The notes: generated by a model not told the origin, from the sequence alone. Positions 54,614 to 62,470 are shown, counted from the stretch's first letter. The stretch is 64,000 nucleotides of DNA from Changpingibacter yushuensis (GCF_014041995.1 NZ_CP059492.1:1798001-1862000); one strand, 5' to 3'. A program made the numbers and translations.

Positions 54614-55207
54614 CTAGTCCTCATCTTCCGGAAGATCTGCATCCTGTACCCGGCCAAGCTCCACTTGGACCCGGGCCCTGGCGATATCGCTCATGGCGAT
54701 AGAAGTAACGGCGCCACCTTCCACAGTGACTTTGTCACCATCAAGGCTGACTACTCTAGCATCGAGCGTGGATCCATCTGTCAGCCGAAAAGCCACCAGA
54801 CGCCCGATCGAACGAGAGTAGTGACGTGGCTCAGTGAGAAGACGTTCTGCTCCAGGCGTTGACACCTCGAGGTTGTAGGCACCTTGAACCAAGTCGACGT
54901 CGTCCAGTCTCACGGACAGTGCCCGCGAAACGTCAGTCAATGTTTCAGAATCCACACCACCGGGACCGGCTGGAAGATCAACCGTGACCCTCACCAACGC
55001 ACCGCGTGATTGGCGCCCAACCTTGACCTGTTCGAGGTAGAGCCCATGAGATTCAACAATTGGCTTGACCTCTGCGCAGATGCGGTCGCTCAATGCCTTG
55101 CTGTTGGTATGAACGGATGCGGTTGCATCATTTCGATGCTTGCCGCGCGCATCTTGCCGTTTGGCTTGCTTGCCTTTCGGACGCGGATTCTTCGAGGATT
55201 GTGCCAT
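54614..55207 (-). CDS. rimP: Ribosome maturation factor RimP
   Basis: Assembly factor for the 30S subunit, 197 residues. The two-domain RimP fold is indicated by LYLEQVKVGRQSRGALVRVT and DLPAGPGGVDSETLTDVSRA in the first domain, YNLEVSTPGAERLLTEPRHY (about 108-127) and the SH3-like end (DKVTVEGGAVTSIAMSDIAR). An N-terminal basic extension of about 35 residues (NPRPKGKQAKRQDARGKHRN) precedes the fold. It is the first gene of the nusA-infB operon. Confidence 0.92.
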   Translation of the reverse strand: MAQSSKNPRPKGKQAKRQDARGKHRNDATASVHTNSKALSDRICAEVKPIVESHGLYLEQVKVGRQSRGALVRVTVDLPAGPGGVDSETLTDVSRALSVRLDDVDLVQGAYNLEVSTPGAERLLTEPRHYSRSIGRLVAFRLTDGSTLDARVVSLDGDKVTVEGGAVTSIAMSDIARARVQVELGRVQDADLPEDED

Positions 55208-55373
55208 GCCTTTAGCGTACCTGCCCGAGCGGGTCAGACGGCAACGCTTGGTTTGCGCAGTTGCCTAGCACCAATCCATCCTCACGACGAAAGGTGTGCA
55301 TGGGCAGGCCTCAACCGCGGCCAACACGCCATACGAACGCTGCATCTGCGACCCTCCATGGCAAGATTGTTAT

Positions 55374-56345
55374 GTGCACAACTCTGACTCACTGCCTGAG
55401 GCCCCCGATTCGGTGCCAACAAAGCCCATATACAACGGTTCGGCCTTGCGATTTGCCGGTTCTGCGATTGTCGGAATCGCCATCTTTGCTGGTGTGTTGG
55501 CCGCCATGGGAGCCAGATTCGACAATCAGAACGCAACTCCAGATTCTCCCTTCACGGCGGAAGTGGCGCGCCAGGACGTGGCAGAGTTGGCTGCGATAGC
55601 GCAGAGTTCAGCAACCTCACTTGCCAGCGCTGACGCGAATAATGAGACTTTTGCAACCGTCGCTGCGGGCGCCGCCGAAATCACCGACGTGCTGGGTGGC
55701 GTATGGGTTGCGTGGCCGAGCGGCGCACCTTCCGGGTACACCAACGATCCGGTGAATACGGCTGCTCCAGCGGATGTCACGAGTGCTGACCTTGTTTCCC
55801 AGCTAGTTGAGCTCTCTGACGCGGCTCTCAGCGCCAGTGATAACGCCGCTCAAAGCGACCGCGCCACGTATAACGCGGTTGCCCTTCTGAGCAGATTCCT
55901 TGCCATCGACCTCGCAAACACTGAAGGCGTAGATTCTCCGGGCTGCTGGGACTTCACCATCAACGCCGCTGGCAGCGCCGCCGCCAGCGAGACCACTCTC
56001 GAAGTGGCCGATGCCGCGCGCCAGTGGTTCGAAACCGATGCGTCCAACATGGCTGTAGGAGATCGTGACGATCAACTGGCTCGAATCGACTCCGTCAGTC
56101 GATTCGAGGAAGCCATCCTTGAAACGGGCACCAAGGACTCCCGGGAAGCATTCGCTGCATACCCTGACCTAGCAGAGAAGGAGACGCTCACTTCTGTCGC
56201 ATTGGGCAAGCTGAGCAGCCAGCTTTTGAACGCCTCGGCGCAAGCCGATTCCGATGGGCGGCAAGCCATCCTCGGATACACCTGCTCGCTCTACCTCTCA
56301 TCAGGTGAACGCTCCACCTTCTCCATAGCTGACGCCTCAAACTGA
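55374..56345 (+). CDS. DUF4439-like (ferritin-like) anchored protein
   Basis: Protein of 323 residues from GTG 55374. A hydrophobic segment at about 27-45 (FAGSAIVGIAIFAGVLAAMG) suggests a membrane anchor or uncleaved signal; the rest is Ala/Asp/Ser-rich and mostly helical. In mycobacteria the nusA-rimP to proS interval carries Ala-rich ferritin-like genes (Rv2843-Rv2844), so this is the positional equivalent. Function is unknown and the family match is moderate. The start is uncertain: no Shine-Dalgarno is seen, and CAAGAT lies 6 nt upstream. A strong terminator follows. Confidence 0.62.
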   Translation: MHNSDSLPEAPDSVPTKPIYNGSALRFAGSAIVGIAIFAGVLAAMGARFDNQNATPDSPFTAEVARQDVAELAAIAQSSATSLASADANNETFATVAAGAAEITDVLGGVWVAWPSGAPSGYTNDPVNTAAPADVTSADLVSQLVELSDAALSASDNAAQSDRATYNAVALLSRFLAIDLANTEGVDSPGCWDFTINAAGSAAASETTLEVADAARQWFETDASNMAVGDRDDQLARIDSVSRFEEAILETGTKDSREAFAAYPDLAEKETLTSVALGKLSSQLLNASAQADSDGRQAILGYTCSLYLSSGERSTFSIADASN

Positions 56346-56359
56346 ATCCTCGGCGCGGC

Positions 56360-56393
56360 AAGGCGGGGCAGGAGAATTCTCCTGCCCCGCCTT
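56360..56393. terminator. Bidirectional terminator left of the transposon
   Basis: A perfect 34-nt palindrome (arm AAGGCGGGGCAGGAGAA) just past the DUF4439-like stop. On the plus strand it is followed by TCATGTTT. Before the transposon inserted, it would have lain about 25 nt past the proS stop and served proS from the other side. Confidence 0.78.
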
Positions 56394-56417
56394 CATGTTT
56401 ACCTGAAGCCTCTAGCG

Positions 56418-56424
56418 CCTAGAG
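56418..56424. repeat. Target-site duplication, left copy
   Basis: CCTAGAG, identical to 60595-60601, directly flanks the left inverted repeat. Confidence 0.93.
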
Positions 56425-56473
56425 TGTGGCTTCGTTCGCTTGGTGGCGGGGTTTTTGCAGCGCTCCGTGGCGG
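56425..56473 (+). repeat. Left terminal inverted repeat of the transposon
   Basis: 49 bp starting TGTGGCTTCGTTCGCT. It contains two copies of TGGCGG (56445 and 56468), 23 bp apart, likely transposase-binding sites. It pairs with 60546-60594. Confidence 0.9.
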
Positions 56474-56574
56474 TCTTGTTGCCGCGATCACGCAGGACTG
56501 GCTGCAGGTAGGTGTCGCGGTCTGAACCGAGAGGGGTGCGCCCGGTCGGGGCCGTTTGGATCGCTGCCGCTACG
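56474..56574. other. Transposon left end, non-coding
   Basis: About 100 bp between the left repeat and the cadD stop. No gene is seen; further transposase sites are possible, but I could not identify a third clear repeat. Confidence 0.4.
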
Positions 56575-57177
56575 TCAGAGTCCGAAGGCTCCGCCGCTGA
56601 CGAGGATCACGATGCCGAGGCCGATGAGAACGATGGGGAAGAGGATGTGCTCCCAGCGTTCGAGCACTTCGGCGATCGGGGGGCGGGTGGCGACGAACTT
56701 TGCCAGGGCCACCAGGACCGCGACGAGCGCGAGGAAGACGATGCAGTAGGCGACTACTGCGAGAGGTTCCACGCTGAGGAAGACAGGTGTGTAGACGCCG
56801 ATGTTGTCGCCGCCGTTGGCAAGGGTGACGCCTGCGACTGTCCACACGCCGACCTTCTTGCCGGCAACCTTGACCTCGTCGTCATCGTCGTCATCGTCTC
56901 CGCGCCAGGCCTGCCATGCGGCCCAGAGGCCGAGGCCCAGAGGGATGAGACCGAAGTACGGGATGGCTGCCGAGGGCAGGAATGCTCCGGCACCGATAGT
57001 CACCAGGACCGCGGCGACGAGGATGCCGGCGAATCCGAGGTACTGGCCGGCCAGAATGCGGGCGGTAGTGCCGCGCTGGCCTGCCCCTCGCGCGAAGAAG
57101 AGGGAGAGCACGATGATGTCGTCGATGTTGGTCGCTGCGAACAGGCCCACCGCATGCAAGACCGAGGTGAGGATCAT
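56575..57177 (-). CDS. cadD: CadD family cadmium efflux protein
   Basis: Membrane exporter or sequestering protein for Cd2+, 200 residues. Five to six hydrophobic segments are visible. The N-terminal AVGLFAATNIDDIIVLSLFF has the paired acidic residues of CadD, and ANGGDNIGVYTPVF repeats the theme in the second half. A central cytoplasmic loop carries a run of seven Asp (GDDDDDDDEVK, about 95-105), a possible metal-binding patch. ATG 57177 overlaps the cmtR TGA (ATGA), so the two are one operon under CmtR control. Confidence 0.9.
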   Translation of the reverse strand: MILTSVLHAVGLFAATNIDDIIVLSLFFARGAGQRGTTARILAGQYLGFAGILVAAVLVTIGAGAFLPSAAIPYFGLIPLGLGLWAAWQAWRGDDDDDDDEVKVAGKKVGVWTVAGVTLANGGDNIGVYTPVFLSVEPLAVVAYCIVFLALVAVLVALAKFVATRPPIAEVLERWEHILFPIVLIGLGIVILVSGGAFGL

Positions 57178-57533
57178 GCGCCCACCCCAGCTGCGTCGCA
57201 TCCGGGAAGCGAGCAGGCGGGATCGATGCACGGGGCGTCTTCGTCCACTGCCAGGGTGGCATCGACCAGTGCCGTCAGCGCCTGCGCCAGGTGCGAATCG
57301 GCGATCTCATATCGTGTCCGACGACCCTCGGGCTCGGAGACGACGATCCCGCAATCGCGCAGGCATGCCAGGTGGTTGGACACGTTCGGGCGTGTCAGGT
57401 CCAGATCTCGGGCCAGTTCCGCCGGGTAAGCGGGATGGTCGAGCAGGGTCAAGATGATCCGGGATCGAGTGGGGTCGGCCAGTGCACGACCCAGGCGGTT
57501 CATCACGTCGAGACGCGAAGCAATAGTCAGCAT
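57174..57533 (-). CDS. cmtR: Cadmium/lead-sensing ArsR-family repressor CmtR
   Basis: Winged-helix metal sensor of 119 residues that leaves DNA when Cd(II) or Pb(II) binds. It aligns with M. tuberculosis CmtR almost without gaps: GRALADPTRSRIILTLLD at 15-32, and cysteines at exactly 57, 61 and 102 (LACLRDCG and DEDAPC), the known Cd ligands. Cys107 and Cys112 in the tail are extra. ATG 57533 is chosen; the open frame beyond has no similarity. TATAGT lies 7 nt upstream, suggesting a leaderless mRNA. Confidence 0.93.
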   Translation of the reverse strand: MLTIASRLDVMNRLGRALADPTRSRIILTLLDHPAYPAELARDLDLTRPNVSNHLACLRDCGIVVSEPEGRRTRYEIADSHLAQALTALVDATLAVDEDAPCIDPACSLPGCDAAGVGA

Positions 57534-57540
57534 GGACTGA

Positions 57541-57546
57541 ACTATA
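57541..57546 (-). promoter_or_regulatory. -10 of cmtR-cadD
   Basis: TATAGT on the minus strand, 7 nt before the cmtR ATG. GTTCAGT occurs on both sides of it, 20 nt apart, a possible CmtR contact. Confidence 0.45.
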
Positions 57547-57591
57547 CAGCACACACTGAACACTCGGCCACAGGCGTCAGCCCAGATCGCA

Positions 57592-57699
57592 TGCCCGTAA
57601 GGGGAACCCTCACCGGACACCACCGCTACTTATCGAGAGGAACGACGGCACGCCTGGCGGGCTGTCCCGTAAGACCCGTCCGGTGAACTGTCCGGTGAA
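57592..57699. promoter_or_regulatory. res recombination site of the transposon
   Basis: Site I is 28 bp (57592-57619): half-sites TGCCCGTAAGG and the inverted CTCACCGGACA around GGAACC, the length of resolvase crossover sites. Accessory half-sites follow in direct orientation: TGTCCCGTAAG (57663), CGTCCGGTGAA (57677) and TGTCCGGTGAA (57689). The resolvase gene begins at 57727, so resolvase likely also represses itself. Confidence 0.7.
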
Positions 57700-57726
57700 G
57701 GGAGGCTATATGACACACTGGGGAGC

Positions 57727-58323
57727 ATGTCCCCCTTGAAGGTCGGCTATGCCCGAGTCTCCACCGACGAGCAGGACCTGACCGCGCAGCGTGACGGACT
57801 CGCGGCGTTCGGCGTCGATCCCAAGCGCATCTACGTCGATCACGGGCTCACGGGCCGCAACGCCGACCGTGAGGGCCTGCGGCAGGCGCTGGCTGCCTGT
57901 CGGGACGGCGATACATTCGTGGTCACCAAGCTCGATCGGCTGGCGCGTTCAGTCCGTGATGCCCACCAGATCGCCGACGACCTCGCGGCGCGGGAAGTGA
58001 AGCTGAGCATCGCCGGATCGGTGTACGACCCGACCGACCCGATGGGGAAACTGTTGTTCAACGTGCTGGCGGTGGTCGCCGAGTTCGAAGCCGACCTCAT
58101 CCGTGCCCGCACCCGCGAGGGGATGAAGGTCGCCAAGGCCAAGGGCCGGCTGCGCGGGAAGTCACCGAAACTCACCCCCCGGCAAGAAGCTCACCTCGTC
58201 CAGCTACATGCCGCCGACGAGCACACCGTGGGCGAGCTGGCCGAGCTGTTCAGCGTGGGCCGCTCCACGGTCTACCGCGCCCTTCAGCGCGCCGAGCGCG
58301 GGAGCGAGAACGCCTTGCAGTAG
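57727..58323 (+). CDS. Serine recombinase (resolvase)
   Basis: Site-specific resolvase of 198 residues that resolves transposon cointegrates at res. The catalytic Ser is in VGYARVSTDEQDL at 6-18; KLDRLARSVRDAHQIADDL near 67 holds the catalytic Arg residues; the E-helix region leads into LIRARTREGMKVAKAKGRLRG. A C-terminal helix-turn-helix (VGELAELFSVGRSTVYRALQ) ends it. It is full length and intact. GGGGAG lies directly before the ATG. Confidence 0.93.
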   Translation: MSPLKVGYARVSTDEQDLTAQRDGLAAFGVDPKRIYVDHGLTGRNADREGLRQALAACRDGDTFVVTKLDRLARSVRDAHQIADDLAAREVKLSIAGSVYDPTDPMGKLLFNVLAVVAEFEADLIRARTREGMKVAKAKGRLRGKSPKLTPRQEAHLVQLHAADEHTVGELAELFSVGRSTVYRALQRAERGSENALQ

Positions 58324-58330
58324 GTGCGTC

Positions 58331-59728
58331 GTGGACGCTCGAGCGCGGTGGCGAATCCTCAGGCTCCACGTCGAGGACCAGGTGCCCCTCGCGCGCTTAG
58401 CTCGCGAGACCGATGTAGGGCTGCGGACCCTGGAGCGCTGGCACGCCCGCTACCGCGCCGACGGCTACGCCGGACTGGAGACAGCCTCACGAGCGGACAC
58501 CGGCTCCCGCCGCCTTCCGCCCGACCTCGTCCACCTGATCGAGGGCCTGGCACTGAGCAAGCCGCGGCCGGCCATCGCCACCATCCACCGCAAAGTCACC
58601 GGCATCTGCGCCGCCCGGAGATGGCCGGTCCCCTCCTACTCGGTGGTGTGGGACATCGTGCGGACCCTGGATCCCGGCATGGTCACCCTCGCCCTGGAGG
58701 GCGCAGCGTCCTACCGCGACAAGCACGAGCTGGTGCTCCGCCGGCAAGCAGAGCTGCCCAACGCGATGTGGCAATCCGATCACACCATGCTCGACATCCT
58801 GGTGGTGGGCACCGACGGCAAGCCCGCACGGCCATGGCTGACAACGATCCTCGACGACTGCTCCCGGGCGGTCTGCGGCTACACAATCTTCCTGGGCGCA
58901 CCGTCGGCGATGAACACCGCCCTGGCGCTGCGCCAAGCGATCTGGCACAAGACCGACCCGGCCTGGCCGATGTGCGGCCTGCCCGACGTGCTCTACGTCG
59001 ACCACGGCAGCGACTTCACCAGTGACCAGCTCGCCCACACCGCCGTCGACCTCCACATCCGACTGATCCACTCCACCGTCGCCCGACCCCAGGGACGGGG
59101 CAAGATCGAGCGGTTCTTCGGCACCATCAACACCGAGCTACTCGCCACCCTGCCCGGACACATCACCGAAGGGCACCCCTGGCCGACACCGAAACTGTCC
59201 CTGGCCGCCCTCGATAGCGCCCTGGAGGCGTTCGTGGCCACCTACAACGACCGCACGCACAGCGAGCTCGGAACCTCCCCGCGCAGCGCGTGGATCGCCG
59301 ACGGCTGGCTGCCCCGAATGCCCGAGAGCCTGGAAGACCTCGACAGACTGCTGTTGACCGTCGCCAAGACCCGCGTCGTGCGCCGCGATGGCATCCGCTT
59401 CCAGGGCCTGCGCTACGTCTCCCCAACTCTGGCCGGCTACGTCGGACGCTCGGTCGTGATCCGCTACGACCCCCGCGACATCACCGAGATCCGCGTCTTC
59501 GATCACGACGAATTCGTCTGCAAGGCCGTCAACCAAGAGCACCACGACCAGAAGGTCAGCCTCAAGGAGATCCAGGCCGCGCGCAACGCCCGCCGCCGGG
59601 CGCTGCGAGCCGGCATCAACGAACGCATCGCCCTCGTGGCCGCACCTACCGAGACGCCACGGATCACCGAAGCACCGACTCCGGCGCCGAGGTCGGCGTT
59701 GAAGATCTACAAGGAGGACCTCAGGTGA
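58331..59728 (+). CDS. DDE transposase (Tn552 p480 / TniA-like)
   Basis: Mu/TniA/TnsB-type transposase of 465 residues, which makes the DNA cuts and strand transfer at the terminal repeats. An N-terminal HTH region (QVPLARLARETDVGLRTLER, about 18-37) is followed by the rve-like catalytic core with Asp in MWQSDHTMLDIL, Asp in LYVDHGSDFT and Glu in GRGKIERFFGTINTE, then a Mu C-terminal beta-barrel region (IRFQGLRYVSPTLAGYVGRS). GTG 58331 lies 8 nt after the resolvase stop. The stop overlaps the ATPase start (GTGA). Confidence 0.92.
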   Translation: MDARARWRILRLHVEDQVPLARLARETDVGLRTLERWHARYRADGYAGLETASRADTGSRRLPPDLVHLIEGLALSKPRPAIATIHRKVTGICAARRWPVPSYSVVWDIVRTLDPGMVTLALEGAASYRDKHELVLRRQAELPNAMWQSDHTMLDILVVGTDGKPARPWLTTILDDCSRAVCGYTIFLGAPSAMNTALALRQAIWHKTDPAWPMCGLPDVLYVDHGSDFTSDQLAHTAVDLHIRLIHSTVARPQGRGKIERFFGTINTELLATLPGHITEGHPWPTPKLSLAALDSALEAFVATYNDRTHSELGTSPRSAWIADGWLPRMPESLEDLDRLLLTVAKTRVVRRDGIRFQGLRYVSPTLAGYVGRSVVIRYDPRDITEIRVFDHDEFVCKAVNQEHHDQKVSLKEIQAARNARRRALRAGINERIALVAAPTETPRITEAPTPAPRSALKIYKEDLR

Positions 59729-60543
59729 GCCAGCGCTTCATCGTCACCAAGGAGCACCGCCGCTTCACCGAGTTCGCCGACGCCGTGCGCCGCGGGCACA
59801 CCATCGGTTTGTGCTTCGGATCAGCCGGCGTAGGAAAGACACTCTCCGCACGCCGCTACGCACACTACGAGAAGGCTCATGACCTGCTGACCTACTGGGG
59901 GCCGCGCTCCGACAACGACGCCAAGATCTACGCCGCCTTGAACCGGAGCCGCACCGTGCTCTACACCCCCAGCGTGCTGACCACCCCGCGGACCCTGAAG
60001 GACGAGCTGACCCAAGCCATCACCCGCACCAACATGTGCATCGAGCAGCACCTCGTACCTCCCGGCACGGCCACTCCCGAGGCCTGGGGATGGCGACACG
60101 GCAGGAACTACGTGGAGCTGATCATCGTCGACGAGGCCGAACGACTGCGTCCCGCCGCTCTGGAACTGCTGCGCGATCGCTACGACCGCGACGACATCGC
60201 CCTGATCCTGATCGGCATGCCCGGCCTGGAGAAGCAGTTCAGCCACTACCCCCAGTTCTACAGCCGAGTCGGCTTCGCCCACCAGTACCGGCCCCTGGGA
60301 CAAGACGAACTGCTGTTCGTCCTCGAGCGACACTGGCGATCCCTCGGCAAGACCCTCGACCCCGACGACTTCACCGACGCCCAAGCCATCGCAGCCATCG
60401 CACGGATCACCCGCGACAACTTCCGGCTCCTCGAACGCCTCTTCCCCCAGATCCAGCGGGTCCTGAAGATCAACGAACTCGACACCATCACCAACGACGT
60501 CATCGAAGCCGCACAGAGCACCCTGGTCATCGGTGTCACCTGA
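59725..60543 (+). CDS. Transposition AAA ATPase (Tn552 p271 / TniB-like)
   Basis: MuB/TniB/IstB-like ATPase of 272 residues that selects target DNA and activates the transposase. Walker A FGSAGVGKTLSARRY is near 34 and Walker B ELIIVDEAERL near 136, with GMPGLEKQFSHYPQFYSRVG as sensor region. The GTG start overlaps the transposase TGA and has AAGGAGG 9 nt upstream. The stop lies only 2 nt before the right terminal repeat, leaving no room for a TniQ gene. Confidence 0.92.
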   Translation: MSQRFIVTKEHRRFTEFADAVRRGHTIGLCFGSAGVGKTLSARRYAHYEKAHDLLTYWGPRSDNDAKIYAALNRSRTVLYTPSVLTTPRTLKDELTQAITRTNMCIEQHLVPPGTATPEAWGWRHGRNYVELIIVDEAERLRPAALELLRDRYDRDDIALILIGMPGLEKQFSHYPQFYSRVGFAHQYRPLGQDELLFVLERHWRSLGKTLDPDDFTDAQAIAAIARITRDNFRLLERLFPQIQRVLKINELDTITNDVIEAAQSTLVIGVT

Positions 60544-60545
60544 CC

Positions 60546-60594
60546 CCGCCACGAAGCGACCGAAGAACCCCGCCATTCAGCAGACGAAGTCACA
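60546..60594 (-). repeat. Right terminal inverted repeat of the transposon
   Basis: On the minus strand it begins TGTGACTTCGTCTGCT and matches the left repeat at 37 of 49 positions, including both TGGCGG motifs. Confidence 0.9.
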
Positions 60595-60601
60595 CCTAGA
60601 G
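60595..60601. repeat. Target-site duplication, right copy
   Basis: CCTAGAG, identical to 56418-56424. It contains the proS stop codon (CTA at 60596-60598 is TAG on the minus strand). Confidence 0.93.
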
Positions 60602-62380
60602 CCCCGAGACCTCATGGAACTTGGCCAACGCTTCGGCCACCGGTACCTCCACCGAGGTACCCTCGCGGCGGTCCCTGACCTCGACTACCCCATTCTTCAA
60701 GCCACGGCCAACAACGATGGCAAAAGGCACTCCGAGCAGCTCATAGTCAGCGAACTTCACCCCAGCGGAGACCTTCTTGCGATCATCAAAAAGGACCTCG
60801 ACGCCTTCGGCTTCGAGTTCAGCGCTGAGGCTTGCTGCGGTTGAGAACACTTCCTCGTCTTTGCCCGTGGCCAGCACATGAACGTGGGCCGGTGCGATAG
60901 CGGCTGGCCAGATGAGGCCGACGTCGTCGTGATTAACCTCGGCAAGCGCCGCCATGACGCGCGAGACGCCCACGCCGTACGAACCCATCGTCACGATCTG
61001 AGTCTTGCCGTTCTGGTCGAGAACGGTAAGACCAAGGGACGTGGCATACTTTCGTCCGAGCTGGAAGATATGGCCGATTTCAACGCCACGTGCGATCTCG
61101 AGAGCTCCGGATCCGTCCGGTGCCTCGTCGCCCGAGCGCACCGCTACAGCCTCGATCTGACCGTCGGCTTCAAAATCCCGGCCATACACAAGGTTGAACA
61201 CGTGCTCATTCGCAGCGTTTGCGCCCGTGATCCACGCCGAACCGCGCGCAACGTGCGGATCCAGCAGGTATCGCAGCACAGGAGCGTCCTCTTCGGATGC
61301 GTCCCCTCGACGATCGGACTGCGGTCCAATGACCTGAGGACCAATGTATCCCGGCACCAACTCAGGGAAGGCTTCGAGATCCTCTGGGCCAGCCATCTCA
61401 ACTTCGCACGGGCTCAAGGCGGCTTCCACCCGCTTCATATCGACCTCGCGGTCGCCTGGAACTCCGATCACCAATAGCTCACGCCCGCCTTCCGGAGACG
61501 TTGCTACCACCACAACGTTCTTCAGAGTGTCCGAAGCCTGCCAAGCTACGCTGCGCGGGCGCTGAGCGTTGAACACCTCAACAAGTGCATCAATCGTGGT
61601 GGCATCGGGTGTCTCCACAACCTCAGGAGCTGGCACATCGGAGAAGTCCAGCTCGGGAAGTGGCGGAGTGGTGACAGCCTCAGTGTTAGCCGCGTATCCA
61701 CCAGCCGACCTAACAAAGGTATCCTCACCGATCTCGCACGGGAACAGGAACTCCTCAGAGCGCGAACCTCCCATGGCGCCCGAAACCGCCGAGCAGATGA
61801 CGTATGGCAGGCCAAGCCTATTGAAGATGCGCTGGTACGTCTCTCGCATCGTGTTGTACGAGGCGTCCAAACCAGCGTCGTCGATATCAAAGGAATACGC
61901 ATCCTTCATGACGAACTCGCGAGCGCGAATGATGCCAGCGCGCGGCCGCGCCTCATCGCGATACTTGGTCTGGATCTGGTACAAGGAAAGGGGAAGATCC
62001 TTGTAGGAGGAATAGAGATCCTTCACGAGGAGTGTGAACATCTCTTCGTGTGTTGGAGCCAGCAGGTAATCGGCTTCCTTGCGATCCTTCAGCTTGAACA
62101 AGGTGGGACCGTATTCGGTCCAACGGTTCGTCGCTTCGTACGGCTCGCGTGGAAGCAGGCCAGGGAACAGTACTTCCTGAGAACCAGAACGGTCCATTTC
62201 CTCACGGACCACGGCTTCCACTTTCCGTAGAACCTTCAAGCCCAGAGGAAGCCACGTGTAGATACCGGGAGCGGCGCGGCGGATATATCCGGCACGAACC
62301 AGAAGCTTGTGGCTTGCAACCTCTGCATCCGAGGGATCCTCGCGCAGGGTGCGAACAAAGAGAGATGACATTTTCAGCAC
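60596..62380 (-). CDS. proS: Proline-tRNA ligase
   Basis: Class II aminoacyl-tRNA synthetase of the bacterial ProS type, 594 residues. Motif 1 lies in [20 protein letters not shown], motif 2 in [21 protein letters not shown] (split here: [13 protein letters not shown] then AREFVMKD), the editing INS domain spans about 225-400, and motif 3 is in [16 protein letters not shown]; the anticodon domain ends the protein. GTG 62380 is chosen for TATGCT 6 nt upstream; ATG 62371 is an alternative. A transposon lies one base past the stop codon. Confidence 0.96.
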   Translation of the reverse strand: MLKMSSLFVRTLREDPSDAEVASHKLLVRAGYIRRAAPGIYTWLPLGLKVLRKVEAVVREEMDRSGSQEVLFPGLLPREPYEATNRWTEYGPTLFKLKDRKEADYLLAPTHEEMFTLLVKDLYSSYKDLPLSLYQIQTKYRDEARPRAGIIRAREFVMKDAYSFDIDDAGLDASYNTMRETYQRIFNRLGLPYVICSAVSGAMGGSRSEEFLFPCEIGEDTFVRSAGGYAANTEAVTTPPLPELDFSDVPAPEVVETPDATTIDALVEVFNAQRPRSVAWQASDTLKNVVVVATSPEGGRELLVIGVPGDREVDMKRVEAALSPCEVEMAGPEDLEAFPELVPGYIGPQVIGPQSDRRGDASEEDAPVLRYLLDPHVARGSAWITGANAANEHVFNLVYGRDFEADGQIEAVAVRSGDEAPDGSGALEIARGVEIGHIFQLGRKYATSLGLTVLDQNGKTQIVTMGSYGVGVSRVMAALAEVNHDDVGLIWPAAIAPAHVHVLATGKDEEVFSTAASLSAELEAEGVEVLFDDRKKVSAGVKFADYELLGVPFAIVVGRGLKNGVVEVRDRREGTSVEVPVAEALAKFHEVSGL

Positions 62381-62386
62381 GGACCA

Positions 62387-62392
62387 AGCATA
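62387..62392 (-). promoter_or_regulatory. -10 hexamer for leaderless proS
   Basis: TATGCT on the minus strand, then TGGTCC, then GTG 62380. No Shine-Dalgarno is seen. Confidence 0.5.
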
Positions 62393-62470
62393 CAAGCTCC
62401 ATGAGCAGTATCCGGCTCAGTCCCAGCCCGACTGGGGCCACCCGCTAGCTCGGGTGAGGCCACCCACTGG

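Larger units (their letters stand above)
56425..60594. mobile_element. Tn552/Tn5053-like cadmium-resistance transposon
   Basis: Complete 4,170-bp element bounded by 49-bp terminal inverted repeats (37 of 49 identical, outer bases TGTG) and a 7-bp direct duplication CCTAGAG. Order: left repeat, cadD, cmtR, res site, resolvase, DDE transposase, AAA ATPase, right repeat. Transposase of about 465 and ATPase of 272 residues resemble Tn552 p480 and p271; TniQ of Tn5053 is missing. All genes are intact. The element looks richer in GC than its flanks, so it is probably recently acquired from a high-GC actinobacterium. Confidence 0.93.

Noticed and set aside
56512-57457. Long plus-strand open frames across cadD-cmtR
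   Set aside because: They are mirror frames of the GC-rich cadD and cmtR genes; their products are low-complexity and match nothing, while the minus-strand genes have clear motifs.
57534-57623. Longer CmtR frame from 57623
   Set aside because: It would run through the cmtR promoter and site I of res; the 119-residue form aligns with known CmtR from its first residue.
58324-60599. Extra long frames on both strands across the transposase and ATPase genes
   Set aside because: Products are Pro/Arg/Gly-rich shadows caused by high GC; the real genes have DDE and Walker motifs and coupled starts.
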